Source of the DNA: Gamarada debralockiae
Lineage: Eukaryota; Ascomycota; Leotiomycetes; Helotiales; Hyphodiscaceae
Reading direction: 5' to 3'
Assembly: GCA_002803225.1 (NCBI GenBank)
Contig: NXFV01001556.1
Location: forward strand, 62,001-126,000
Length of the DNA stretch: 64,000 nucleotides
Both the position numbers and the translations under genes were made by a program. The stretch's first letter is position 1. Every line of letters starts with the position of its first letter. Below are positions 46,110 to 58,181 of this stretch, piece by piece. The notes under the pieces were generated by a model that saw nothing but the letters and a program-made list of their open reading frames with translations, ran no database searches and had not been told where the DNA came from.

Positions 46110-48594
46110 TCAAGCGGCCGTTACAGACCAAAATGAGCATGGCTCTGGATTTCCCTGGGTGTCAAACCCGTTGTTAGGAAGGCCTATCTTCTGGACTAAC
46201 GTAGTGCCGTTAGCCCAAGTAAGCGTTACAATAACGCTGGCATTGTCGCAGGCAGAGAATAAGTTATATGCAAAGCCATTGCCACCAGTTACCGGGTTCT
46301 CTCCCTCCACGGCGACAGACTGATCTTCACCGTCCGGGCAGTCCAGAACATTAAAAACATTTAAAGCAGGGCATGGTGAAGCACCCGCTGGAATCGAGGC
46401 AGTCGTAGCAGTGGCCGTAGCTGATGTTGTTTTACTAGCCAAGGAAGATGAAGTTGAAGACGAGGACGTAGAAGATGTGGTGGACGCTGACGCTATCAAT
46501 CCCAGTAATGAGGATAACGAGGCGTTGGATAGCCCATTTAGGTTCTGATCAAGAAAGTCTACGGTTGAGTTAAACAACCTGGATACAGATGATGTTGAAC
46601 AGCTAGCGCTTGAAGATGAAGTGCTGCTCGACTGTTGTTTTGAGGTGGTTTGGGTCTGATGACTTTGGGTGACACTTTGCTCACTCCCACTTTCGGCAGT
46701 GACTATCGCACCTTCAGCAATCGGAGAAACTACACCATTGACGTCAAGAAAGCCGCCTCCTACGCCACCAAGAACAACCACTCCAGGAACGGCAAAAACA
46801 GTTGCACCCCCAGATACTGTAGACGTGGTGGTTGTGCTCCCGGATACTGTAGAGGAGGTAATGGGTCCTGTCACCGGTGACTCTACTGAGGATAATGATG
46901 ACGTAGACTTAGAGGACGAGACTCGTGATGATGTTGAAGAAGATGATGAGGCTTGTGATGATGTTGAAGAGGATGACGAGGCTCGCGATAATGTTAACGA
47001 GGATGACGAGGCTCGCGATGATGTTAACGAGGATGACGAGGCTCGCGATGATGTTAAAGAGGATAGTGAGGCTCGCGATGATGTTGAAGAGGATGATGAA
47101 GCTTGTGATGATCTTGAAGAGGATGGTGAGGCTTGTGATGATGTTGAAGAGGATGATGAGGCTCGTGATGATGTTGAAGAAGAAGATGAGGCTCGTGGTG
47201 ATGTTGAAAAGGATGATGAGGCTTGTGATGATGTTGAAGAGGATGGTGAGGCTTGTGATGATGTTGAAGAAGATGATGAGGCTCGCGATGATGTTGAAGA
47301 GGATGGTGAGGCTCGTGATGACGTTGAAAAGGATGATGAGGCTCGTGATGATATTGAAGATGGCGAGGCTTGTGATGATGTTGAAGAGGATAATGAGGTT
47401 TGTGATGATATTGAAGATGGCGAGGCTCGTGATGATGTTGAAGAGGATAATGAAGTTTGTGATGATGTTAAAGAGGATGGCGAGGCTTGTGATGATATTG
47501 AAGAGGATGATGAGGCAGATGAGACTGCACGCCCAATCAACCCACCTCTCTGTCCTGCCATAAATACATCCCTCTTCTTGGATGAGGAGCCTATCTGGCA
47601 GGAAGTTGAACTTGAAGTGAATTCGGGGAAAACCAACGCATCTAACGAGTAGAGAAAATAATTCTCTGCGTTGGTAATCTTTTCACTGTCACGAAGGTTT
47701 GAGCAGCTAGAAGACATTTAGCAATCTTTTTGCTGAGAGGTGAACGAGGTTATCCTATACCATGTTGGGTCATAGCAGTTGCCCGTAGTGAAGCCATTGC
47801 TAATTCCAAAAGGATCTGGAACATCTATACAATAGGCGTCAAGTGTTGTCGCCACAGACATGTGTTGAACCTCGTGGACAAGAGTTCCTGATTGGGACGC
47901 TAGCACCGTTAAATCATTCTTGTAAGCCGTTATCATAGCTTGATGCGAAGCCAAATTGAAGAATCTCGGGCAAAAGCCAAGAACGGTCGTTCCAAAGTGT
48001 GCTGGCTTACCCGGCTCAGCGCCGTTTACTGCAGCGATAATTGAACCTGCGCAGACGTCGAGAGTTTGGGGAAAGCAAACATATACCAGCGAGTTTTCTG
48101 TAGCAACATCTGGTGTAGTGAATGGTGGGGTTCTTGGATTGACAGTTACTTTAACTGTAGGGTTCACAATATTTGTGAGTACAGATTGGAAATTGTCGAT
48201 TTTGATTGAGTTTTTGAAGTCCTTGTTGGCTAAAATATGTCGGAAAATATAAGCAGCGTTCTCAAACAAGATAAAGATCCAACATATTGATTGGATTGCA
48301 CTGACTTGTCCCAAACCAGGTCGAGTACGCAATAGAGTCTTCTGAGCCTGTCGTATCCAAAGCCGATATAGCCGCGTTAGCTAGAGAGTGGGCATCGATG
48401 ATAGCACTCTCGAGTGAGGTCTGTTGCGCAGATGTGCAGGCCCATGGACCCTGATCAGCGATGGCGACTGTATCAAAGGCGGCTCGCTTCTTAATGCGCC
48501 CAGCCGCCGATGGATGGGAGGTAGCGAGTGATACGAGCAGCCACAAGGTTATAGTACCATAAGCGAAGGTGTGGTGGGAAACGAATGAACGCAT
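46110..48594 (-). CDS. Secreted M35-like (aspzincin) metalloprotease with serine-rich region
   Basis: There are three minus-strand exons: 48594-48306, 48229-47761 and 47706-46110, giving 784 aa. A signal peptide (MRSFVSHHTFAYGTITLWLLVSL...) precedes a Kex2-like site, RIKKR (about residues 33-37). The catalytic part has HEVQH (215-219) with Asp227 in TTLDAYC, the HExxH...D zinc pattern of deuterolysins, and then TNAENYFLYSLDAL. Residues about 315-520 are a tandem serine-rich region. The end is a Cys-containing module (SPCPALNVFNVLDCPDG). The stop at 47718 is removed by the second intron (GTATAG..TAG, 54 bp). The usual GT in GTxDxxYG is changed. Exact splice sites need RNA data. Confidence 0.75.
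46905..47520 (-). repeat. 30-bp coding minisatellite (Ser-rich)
   Basis: About 20 copies of a 30-bp unit (plus strand GAGGATGATGAGGCTYGTGA...) with small changes and some shortened 24-bp units. On the coding minus strand it gives SSSSTSSRAS and SSQAS repeats, suited to O-glycosylation. The plus strand also stays open through the block. Confidence 0.92.
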
Positions 48595-49305
48595 GGCTGT
48601 AACAGTATCTACAGAATGCTAGAGCAACTGAGAGATAAGGATGTAGTGTCTATGGCTAAAGCACGGATTTTATACTCGCTTTTAACTCATCTTCATCTGT
48701 GAGAAAAGTCTACTCCGTAAGAGAATATGAAACCAAGGCATCTGAACTAATGTTACATTAAATTTTTTGGTATGGCGAGTGCAATGCGACGATATTACAT
48801 TCCGCTTTTAAAATTGCGTCGATTAATGCGAAGCCGTTTGGATAAAAGTCAAAAAATTGACTTTTGCTCGCATTCCACCTTTGCAAGAGTGTACCATACA
48901 AATGATAATGCGAGGAAAAGCTGCACTTTCACTCGCATATTTAATCACACACCACGCTTTTGGCTGCGCCTAAGTGCGACTCCTGAATTTTTTTCCAGGC
49001 ATAACTAGGAGAAGGATAGGACAGTGGAGGGGCTTTTCCGTTAGCAGAATAGAGTGTGATATTTAATAAGTTTCAGTTAAATTATACTTTTGTATCTCAC
49101 GAGGGGCCGATTCGACCACCCGACAAGGATTTAAATCGCATGTCATCACGATTCAACCCGAGATCTCCGCCCTCGAATTCTCATGCATTTCATTTCATCA
49201 TGCTTCGACCAAGGTCTCAAGACCTCACGTCCAACATTGTTCTAATGCAAAGGTCTCAAAACTTCCCCATGCCATTCATATGACTTAGACCTTCTTCCAG
49301 AGGAA
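48595..49305. other. Intergenic region upstream of the metalloprotease
   Basis: This is 711 bp holding the metalloprotease promoter. Short frames have no motif. No gene is seen. Confidence 0.4.
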
Positions 49306-50910
49306 TCAATCATCTTTCTCAATTCTACGTCGTTTGTTGATACCATAATCATCGGGATCATCCGAGGAACGCTTCATTCCATGATGATGCAACTCCGAAC
49401 CTGGCTCATCGATGCTTTCCTCCTCGTTCGAAGGCTGGCTCAATGAACGGCCATCCTCGATATCTGGGCGGTCGATGATAGAAGACGGCATTGATTCAAT
49501 ATCATGATGCAGTTGCCGGATCGGACTGCGCGGCGAGGTTGGATTGCATGACTTGATCTCAACCGATGGGCCATGCTGAGACGAATGCGGATATCTAGAA
49601 AGGGCCGAACCATGTCGACCAGAACTTGTTGGAGATTCGTTCTCTTGTGAGTAATCTGGCTCACCTAAGCTGTCTGCTTGATCCCCTGGAGCCTGGCCCG
49701 TTGAAGAATCATTGATGATTGTGATTCTTGGTAGAAATGGATGGGGTAGGCAAAGGGCCGATGTGTACTAGCATGCGGCGGAGAGTGTTGGCTGGCTTGG
49801 ACATCCCGAGAAAATGCTGTCATATGCTGCGTTTGCACTGGCCCTTTGCAAGTCCGAGTCTGCCAGGAGATAATCTATCCTATCCTCCGTGGCCGTGTTT
49901 CTGCTCTCTGCCTGCTCCACACAATCTCCTAACTCGCGAATCCAACGTCTCTCGAGATCCTTTCTACAGATCTCTATATTTGATAGTTCTAGGAGTCGTC
50001 TGGCTTCTTCTTCGCACACCCGAGGATGTGCTAAATCTGTCACTGGCTCTGTATTCAATCTACCGGCTCGAGAAGACTGACACGTATCCATAGGCTTTGG
50101 TTTGATCTTCTCATCCCAGTATTCATGTGGGCATAGTCGAAGTGGCGGAGCTTCAGGAATCTCATATTCTGTGAAAGGTGGCCGAGAAAGAGAACCGGGC
50201 GGCTAGAGGGGCTGTGATTGTGATACGACGGAGCTTTATATTCGGCGGAGGATCATCGTGACGGAGATATTGAGACGCCGGAGGTGCTATGGCTTTGTTG
50301 CCATGGAGTTTTGGGAACCTCGTATTCGGTGGTAACACTATCTGTCTCGATGTCTTCGGGCTCTTTATGTGAAGAAGATGGATAATGGCGGTTGAATGAA
50401 GCTGACTGCTCATAGTAAGACGTGTTTTGCTGTGGTGTCGGGGAGAATATGGTGTATGTCTGCTGATCGGGTGTTGTATTCGTTGTTTGTAAGTTTCCTC
50501 CGCTTCGCCCTCTGTGAAATTCTGAGTAGTATACGAGGATTCTGGGCTTTGAGGCTTTCGAGGGGCGTAGTCCTTGTTGCGAGGTCTTGATGCGGCCGCC
50601 GATTGTTACTCATCCTCGAGTGACGCTGAGAAGTGCTGGCGGTGCTGTCCTTGTTGGCAATTCATATCTTCTTGAAGCTCATCCATCAAATAGATACCGA
50701 TGGTCGTCATATTGGCGTTGATTGTGGCGGATGACTCGAGACTTTGCGCAACTCCAAGGCAGAGACGTTTATTTTTCTTTGTCGAATTGGGGATATCTCA
50801 CGTGTTGCTCGTCTGGTTGACGTTCGGAAACTGGCCACACCCTGAACTAAAATAGGATTATCAGACACTGGTGGGTTCATTTCAGAATAGAAAACGTCGA
50901 TGTTTGGCAA
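49306..50910 (-). pseudogene. Unrecognised decayed gene
   Basis: Minus-strand sequence with protein character continues from frame to frame. It includes ERRWIRELGDCVEQAESRNT (50091-49768), a Ser/Pro-rich stretch (about 49700-49500) and a C-terminus PDDYGINKRRRIEKDD ending at 49306, with a probable nuclear signal. Upstream blocks near 50400-50200 change frame at least twice and meet stops. Either several introns or several indels are present. I lean to a pseudogene because I could not find a set of canonical introns that joins the blocks. No family is recognised. Confidence 0.4.
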
Positions 50911-52518
50911 CAGGTCTTGCGACGCCTGGCCGGGTTACTCTAATCGTCAGTTATAAAGGTCTCGATTGCCCATTTTGAGTAACACTTTTGCTGAACAGCA
51001 CACATTCCGCCTGTCTGCGCACACTTGTTTTTCTTTGGACTGACAACCGTCATATTTCTGATTAAATTGCTGCAGGTTCTCCGTATCGCGTACAATAATC
51101 CAGTCCTGCAACTCCTTTCAACGCTGCCTGTAGACTTTGTCTGGGTATCCATGATTATTGAGTGTCATATATGTCTTTATTCATTAGTAATTGAGTGTCA
51201 AATCGTCATGCTTGCAAACAATATCTTTGAGTACTTGCAGCAGAATGGGCTTCATACAGAGACATTTGGAATCACAATTCCCCCAAAATCATGAAATATA
51301 CTTCATTGTTTGAAAGGAACTCTACATCTACCAATTCAAGTCATCATGCAAACTCCTCGAGATGCCACCATCCCTCAATTTGGCCGGATCAACATCATCT
51401 ATGGTATGAGTTAGTCAGTACTGCAAGCCTAATTATGTATATAGCCATGGCTTCCCCGGTAAACTTGGGGAAGAAGACAAAAAATACAATCCAATCAGAA
51501 CTCTCAAACTATCACCCTTCACCTCTGATTCCACACTCTCAACCGTCAGAGTGGGTAGAGAAATCAACACCTGATTCTATCCCACTTTTGGCTGACAAAT
51601 GCAGTTTCCCCAAGAGGCCACTTTTTCGAGACAGAGTGTAATTTCCCATCAACGTATTTTGCATATAAAGTCCGCAACGTAACTTTAATTCATCACATGT
51701 GAAGATATTATGGCTATTATTCCAATTCTGAATCGCTCAGGCGCTCGTAAATGCATCATTTGTGAAGAAATCAGAAGTCGCGAACCATTGGAGACTTCGG
51801 GGGAGTCGGTCCGTTGACCTAACCCCCTGCTATTCAGGAGAGAAAAAAGTGGCCCAAATTGGCATGTGTGCCCTCACCGAAACATATATTTCAGCAATAA
51901 CAAAACTTCCACAAAACTTGGTTAAATTTACTGAAACTTGATTTTAAAGCTCTAAAGAAGTCAAACTGTCTTTCAACTGATTTTTTATAAATTTTAATTA
52001 TGGTTTTACAATTGTTCTTGAGTCTAGAAAAAGGACATAGGGGCCACCTTTTTCTCTCCCCGTATAGCCCTATTTATCTCCGTTACCCTAACGTTAGACC
52101 GACGAGTCACCGTTCGTGGACGGCCCATACGCGCACGAATCGGCTTTTTTTGTCGTTACCAGGTCAGCCTCCCCGCACCCCATCAGTGTGACCCCCGCAA
52201 GACCGTGCAGGGAGGCTTTTACATTGCGCTCCTGTAAGATCGTACGGACTCAATGGCCATGTGCCATGTGCATGACCGAGCCGCATTTGGACAAATTTTG
52301 TTCCTGCGTTCGCACTGATCTTTTGTCCGATTACTCGTACCTCCGTACAGTTAGCCGACATGACACTACATCGTTGCATGCCGAGTAAACTACAAACGCG
52401 CTTTGCAAAGTATTTAAGTACAGACCGTGGCCTCTGGTCTCGCAGGCCCCTAAGGTAATTTTGTGCCTACTTGAATTTGCGGCTTCTTCTACGCCAGGGC
52501 CATAGCCTAGAATTCAAT
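50911..52518. other. Intergenic region before the transporter relic
   Basis: This is 1.6 kb, AT-rich in the middle. A 71-codon minus frame (50940-51152) ends with a Cys-containing stretch and is too short to call. No gene or repeat is supported. Confidence 0.35.
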
Positions 52519-54156
52519 ATGCCATCATTTCCCAAAATACACAACACCTACTTTGTAGCCATTATTGCTACAGTAGGTGGTATGCTGTATGTTGATCCCT
52601 GACTTCCCGCAGTTTTATTCCGCTGACACAACCGTAGGTTTGGTTTCGACATCTCGTCTATGAGTGCCATCGTAGGAACCAATCAGTACATCGAGTTCTT
52701 TGATAATCCCCATGGTATCATCCAGGGCGCTATCGGTTCTGCTCTCGCTGCTGGCTCAGTCGTTGGAATCCCTTGGTGCTGGGCCCCTTTCTGATAGAAT
52801 TGGACGACGTGACGCAATATTTTTCGCCTGTTTCTGGTGGCTCGCCGGCACAGCTGTGCAAGTATCCTGTAGGGACTATGGTCAGCTCATTGCGGGTCGC
52901 ATTCTAAACGGTGTCTGTGTCGGTATTACGTCGTCTCAAGTCCCAGTCTATTTGGCCGAGATCGCCAAGAAGGACAAGCGCGGCAGTATTATCGTCATTC
53001 AACAACTCGCTATCGAATGGGGTATCTTTATTATGTTCTTTGTTGGCTATGGTTGTTCTTTCATCAAAGGAACTGGGTCTTTCCGCACAGCGTGGGGTAT
53101 CCAATTCGTCCCTGCGATCTTCCTGATGATGGGACTTCCCTTCCTCCCTCGTTCCCCTCGCTGGCTAGCCAAGGTTGGTCGGGATGAGGAAGCAATCCAG
53201 ACTCTGGCAAACATACAAGCTGGTGGCAACATCGATGATCCTCTGGTTATTGCAGAGTGGAAGGAAATTTGGACTGTGCTTCAAGCAGAACGCGAATCAC
53301 CTAAAGGCTGGCGGAAGTTCATTTATCGTGGCATGTGGCGTCGTACCCTTGCCGGTATGTCGGTTCAAATGTGGCAGCAGAACAGTGGAGCGAACGTCAT
53401 GACCTATTACGTCGTGTACGTCTTCCAAATGGCCGGCCTGACCGGCAATATCAACCTCATCTCATCCGGCATTCAATATGCCCTTTTCATCATCTTTACC
53501 ACCGTGGTCTTCTTCTTTATCGACAAGACAGGTCGTCGCCCTCTACTTATTTATGGAGCTATTGGCATGGGCATCTGTCAGTTCGTCGTTGGCGGTATCA
53601 TGGGCAGCTACGGTGTTATTGTTCCAGGAGGCGTTGTTACTAATGGCGTTGCCAACAAGAACGTGGTTATTCAAGTCACAGGTGCCCCAGCTCACACTAT
53701 CATCGCCTTCTGCTATATTCTCATTATCATATATGCCCTAACCCTTGCGCCCGTTGCCTGGGTCTATGCGGCCGAAGTCTGGTCTCTCGAGACCGGTGCC
53801 ACGGGTATGTCTCTTGCAGCCGTGGCGAACTGGCTCTTCAATTTCGCACTTGGCCTCTATATGCCCCGGCGTTTATCACAATCAAGTGGAAAATCTTCAT
53901 CGTCTTCGGAATCCTCTGTTTCGCCGCTGCACTCCAGGCGTATCTCACGTATCCCGAAACGTGCAGAAAGACTATTGAAGAAATCGAACTTCTGTTTAGT
54001 AAAGGTGGGCCGAGGGCATGGAAAACGAAGGTCGGGGAATCCAGGTTGGATGCTGAGATTGAGGCTGTGATAGCTAGGAAAGTTGAAGGAGAGGATTTAC
54101 ATCTTCACTGGGTTGGGGGAAGTCCGATGTGGAGAAGAGTGTTGGAAGCCACCTAG
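52519..54156 (+). pseudogene. MFS sugar transporter gene with two frameshifts
   Basis: Exon 1 is 52519-52586 (MPSFPKIHNTYFVAIIATVGG), and a GTATGT..TAG intron leads to exon 2 at 52638. Family marks are FGFDISSMSAI, GPLSDRIGRRDAIF, LPRSPRWLAKVGRDEEA, FIDKTGRRPLLIYG and PVAWVYAAEVWSLETGA, the sugar-porter signatures of hexose transporters with about 12 membrane segments. One extra base at about 52767 puts the frame into an early stop. A missing base at about 53858-53863 shifts the last helix and tail. The tail is readable in the other frame (FIVFGILCFAAALQAYLTYPET) to a stop at 54154-54156. The rest of the coding sequence is well preserved, so loss looks recent. Confidence 0.85.
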
Positions 54157-55303
54157 ATAAGAGCGTTGAGCCGACTGCCGTCCGGTTGGAGGAGAAATCA
54201 ATTTAACTTATGGCCGCCGGGGATGGGAATGCGTCTATTGCGGACTAAGTAAAGGTTACCTAGTTTCCTTCGGTAATCTTTTAGTTATGAAAGTGGGTTG
54301 TCGCCAGGAATTTAGACTGCTAGATTCTTTTCATGAGTAGCAATCATTGGCTTCGAATTCACCAACCAATGCCATGTATGGTATGTTTAGTCTACAGGTA
54401 GAAGGGTGCTTGAATAATATGCTTAGAATGGCAAATACACTTGACATATGCACTCTGGAGTGGAAAAGACTGATCGGTATGAACGTATTTATATGTAGTG
54501 AATCGGAAGTGGACCCTTGAAGTAGATATTTTGACGCCGGGTGCCAACTCTTCAGCTACCACGTAATGACCGCCATGATTAACTGGCAATGGACGATGCC
54601 TCTCGATCTAGGTTATCCAGTGGTAGTCTCAGTGCAAATTTTAGTGGTCACTTGTATCTCCGTGGCTCCACTACTTCCTGCCCCGACTTTCTCACTGTAA
54701 CTCGTCATTTCCCGCAGTTTCTCAATTTGTGACCTGGGAAAGTCCACAAAGTAATATTCCACTGCCGAATTTTGGATTTCCGCCAATAATTACGAGCATA
54801 GCCAATAAAACGACTCTGATTCACTTACCAATAGCTACTCCAATGGAATGGTCACGAACAGGATCTTCAGGAGTGTTCCAGAAAGTTTTCAACCGACTTC
54901 GACAGATAGTGTATAAGAACCGAAGCCAACCCCTGCTATGGCTCAATGTGCAGGGCCGAGGAAGTTACCGTACAAACGACAGAGACAACGCCTAAAGCCT
55001 GTCATGTCAATAATACAGAGAGTTGGTTAAAACATCAAAGTGCCGCCCCAGAATGATCACCATGCGAGGTCTTAATCGGAAGGTGTATCAAAGCAATCAT
55101 CGTCAGCCTGGAAGAAGCGATCAAGGTCGAAGAGGATACCGGGAATGATTTAAGAAACGGTTCAAAGCCACGCTAAAGAGTTATTTATTGACCTCAGGGA
55201 TATGTAGCTTGATCCAAATTGCCACAATTGTGGACCTGAGTTTTGTGATGGAAGCGGTTCTAGTTAAGGCCCACATGTCGAGTCTACCCCTCGAGATATA
55301 GAG
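54157..55303. other. Intergenic region after the transporter relic
   Basis: 1.1 kb without a supportable gene. A 50-codon frame near 54842-54992 has no motif. Confidence 0.35.
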
Positions 55304-55690
55304 ATGAGAGAACACTCTTTGGTTGAAGCGGGGCAAATGCTGCACGACTACCAAGCAACCCAGCTTACCATACAACTTGAGGAAGATAGTCGATTATCGC
55401 TCACTGCCAGTGGCCATAATGACGTGCTGACGCTTGACTCCCTGGTCGCACGAGATGAGAGCACTCCTCCAACCACCTTGGCCGATAATTCCGGCTCTCA
55501 AAGAGCATCATCTTCGATACAGGATATATCACGCAGGTTACTCGCAGCACTTCGGGCAGAAGGCTACGGCAATAATGTGACAATTGCAGGTAACAGTATA
55601 GATGTGGGAGTTGTCCATAAGGAACTTTCTCAATTGGACATCTCAAGTATGCAAGTTCGACAAGAGCCAGAGGGTCCTTTATGCTGTTGA
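55304..55690 (+). CDS. Short hypothetical ORF, 128 aa
   Basis: ATG 55304 opens a 128-codon frame with protein-like composition (QDISRRLLAALRAEGYGNN...). There is no signal peptide, domain or recognised family. It may be a real small gene or a piece of a larger lost one. The antisense frame 55401-55781 is similar in length, so confidence is low. Confidence 0.3.
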   Translation: MREHSLVEAGQMLHDYQATQLTIQLEEDSRLSLTASGHNDVLTLDSLVARDESTPPTTLADNSGSQRASSSIQDISRRLLAALRAEGYGNNVTIAGNSIDVGVVHKELSQLDISSMQVRQEPEGPLCC

Positions 55691-55883
55691 AATGTCTAGC
55701 TCCCCGAGCTAGGGGTCTGGAGCATATAATGAAGGCTCCTCCCACCTGTAAATAAGAAGCATGACATTGTACTTCAACCAATAAGAGACTGCAATTTAAG
55801 ATATGCTAGGGGTTGAGTTTGACATTGAGAAATTGACTGGCAGCTTCTGGAAGAGGTACAATCTCCAGCCAAAATTACGCTTC

Positions 55884-56958
55884 TCATGACTCAGGAGCCG
55901 TCGAAGTACAGTTCGAGATAGGACCAAAGTACCGTAGGTGAGCAGGTACACCTTCGATGATATCTGCAATCCACGTAAGACCCGATCTCTGGCCTTCGTT
56001 ACCTGAAGTCTCGTACAAACTCCCAGTGACAATTTTGATATCCGTATCCGTCACCGTACCATCGTCAATCTCAATCCAGAACTCCGGATAATAGTGATCC
56101 CAATCACCCACCGAGTGCTCTGGAAGTTGCGGGACGACATCGTTGTAGTGCGTTACTCGATAGTTAGTCCCGTTACCAGGCGCTTGGTTTTGAATGTAAT
56201 TGGAAATGTCTACCGTGCCGAGGTGAGGTTGTCCGTAGGTGTAAATATCGACCACGTTGCCTTCATTCCTCATGTACGTTCCTAGCAAAGCGGCTACGGC
56301 GGCTCCAAGGCTGTGACCGGTAGTTATGATTTGATATGTGGGATTCGCAGCTTTTGCGGTGGCTACCGCGCTGGAGACGATGTCTTGCACATCCTGCATG
56401 GCTCCATAAAATCCACTATGAATCTCGCAGCCATCGTTTGTGTTCGCCGTACCGCAGAGCGTGGTCTGTTCTCGGATGATATCGATATCAGTAAGAATGT
56501 CGGTGGGATTCGACGAGATAGCGGTGCCTTGAATTGCAACTACAATGAGCGCGTTGGTGTCGTCAACAGCCACATAGCCAGCGGTCCTTGAATTTCCGAT
56601 CCTGAACGAGGCATATCTTGTCAGTATAAGACCCCGAGGCGAGCGAATTTGGACATACTCATTGAAAGACTCCAAGATTGTGACGTTGGCGGCTTCGACG
56701 AGTGGGCAATTGCCATTCTCGTCGGAGCAGTTGATAGTTGTCCCGGTGTCATGAACGTTACTGTAACAATATGCCGCTCCAGCATATTGTGCAAAGAGCT
56801 CGAAGTAATCTAATTGGGTTTCTGAGACACCTGCATACTGTTAGGTTGAGATTTCGTCAAAGTAAAGCCCACCAACCTATCGAGTCACGCTGAATAACGG
56901 GAGCACCGTGTGCTGATGCCAAGCAGAAGCCCAAGACATAGCAAAATGAAGACCGCAT
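55884..56958 (-). CDS. Secreted class-3 lipase
   Basis: Exons on the minus strand are 56958-56877, 56830-56659 and 56616-55884, giving 328 aa. A signal peptide ends near ASAHG. The alpha/beta-hydrolase core has the nucleophile elbow GHSLG with Ser187. An Asp in THYNDVVPQLP and a His in DHYYPEFWIEIDDG complete the catalytic triad in the places usual for fungal extracellular lipases (Lipase_3, feruloyl-esterase-like group). The second intron is only 42 bp and in frame, so a form retaining it would also be translatable. Likely secreted and acting on acylglycerols or plant-wall esters. Confidence 0.88.
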
Positions 56959-58181
56959 TTCCTTGATGGAAGTACCTTAGAACAACGAAATTGAATGTCT
57001 GGAAGGAGGAACTAGAAAGAAACGGATGAGGAATGTGACAGAGGGAGAGAGCTGAAGAGCTCTCCCACACTTTATGTACAAAGCCATGCTTCGAAAATTT
57101 GATGTACGTTCTCCCGCCGTTCACCGAAATTGCCTCATTCAATTCTCATTCAGTCCTGCGTGACTGTATCTGCTGATAGCTGACCGCATGCAGCCCACGT
57201 TCCCCAGTAGTAAGTTACTATCCTTACGGAAGTGAGGCCGACAAGGGCTGAGCAAACGAGGACGGTGGGGTTGGTGAAATGTCGGGAGTGACACCATTCA
57301 GGTCATTTCGGACATTCTGGAAGCCCCCGCAATGGGATTCGATAGCTTTTACTTTACAAGAGACCACTTTGAACGTCTGAAAAAGCGAGACTGAGAGAGC
57401 TTTGTGGCAGTGAGATGCTGTGGTACGTCGGCTGCTAGCATCACACGAAACTTGTATTTTCCGAACCGCATTGGAGCGAGAAGATAGACCCGAAGACTAC
57501 AAATGCATTGTCTTCTGCAAATACCTTTTGAATGCGGGTATTTTGGATCTAGAAAATTTCCAGATTCTTGGCTTGAAGCGGGGTAGCTAGATTTTGGTAA
57601 CCCATCTGACCCAGCAATATGAACCATCGCGCGTTGAACCCCCCACTTAGGGAAATCCGATATACTGATCGGGAAGTAGCGCCGGACGTCACACTTTATC
57701 CAAATTCCGACGATTAGATCTGCTGAGTGCCGGCATACTCGGGGCGGGGCAAGTAAGGAAGAAAATTTTGTCGCGAAAGCCTGGAGATGTGTCAAGATAT
57801 TCCATCCAAACTCGGGCCGATTTTGTCCCGGAAAATTGCCTGCTCGTACGAGCCACTTAATTGCTGCAACGCCGAAGAAGCAGCAAACCCCAGGAGGCTG
57901 TAATATAATTTTGAGAGGCACAGCGGTCTTATTACAAACTACCAAGAGATTTCTTTGCCCCTGAGCTGAACTCAGGGGTATCACGTGCAGTCGCTTAAGA
58001 GGCTTAGTCAGCTTGTGAGATTTAGCAGGACCCTTACGTACTGGTACAGAGCAGGAAATCATCTGAGCTAACGTCAGACAAATACAATTACTAAATAACT
58101 AATTGCTCCAGATTGCTTGTATCCCATGTCCAAACGGAGTTTTTGCGGATATTGATCAGAAGGAAGTCCTCTTTCAACACA
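56959..58181. promoter_or_regulatory. Divergent region lipase / Zn2Cys6 regulator
   Basis: This is 1.2 kb between divergent starts. It includes a long minus frame (57349-58062) with no domain, judged fortuitous. CACGTG lies near 57984. Confidence 0.4.

Noticed and set aside
46669..47652. 327-codon plus-strand frame rich in Asp/Glu repeats
   Set aside because: It is the antisense of the serine-rich minisatellite in the metalloprotease gene. The minus strand has signal peptide, HExxH motif and introns, so the plus frame is a shadow.
47718..47720. Stop codon suggesting two separate genes (47718-48594 and 46110-47717)
   Set aside because: A canonical 54-bp intron (47707-47760) removes it and joins the sequence to TNAENY, which belongs to the same protease domain.
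57349..58062. 237-codon minus-strand frame between lipase and Zn2Cys6 gene
   Set aside because: No domain, no homology-like motif, unusual composition for a protein, and it lies in the divergent promoter region.
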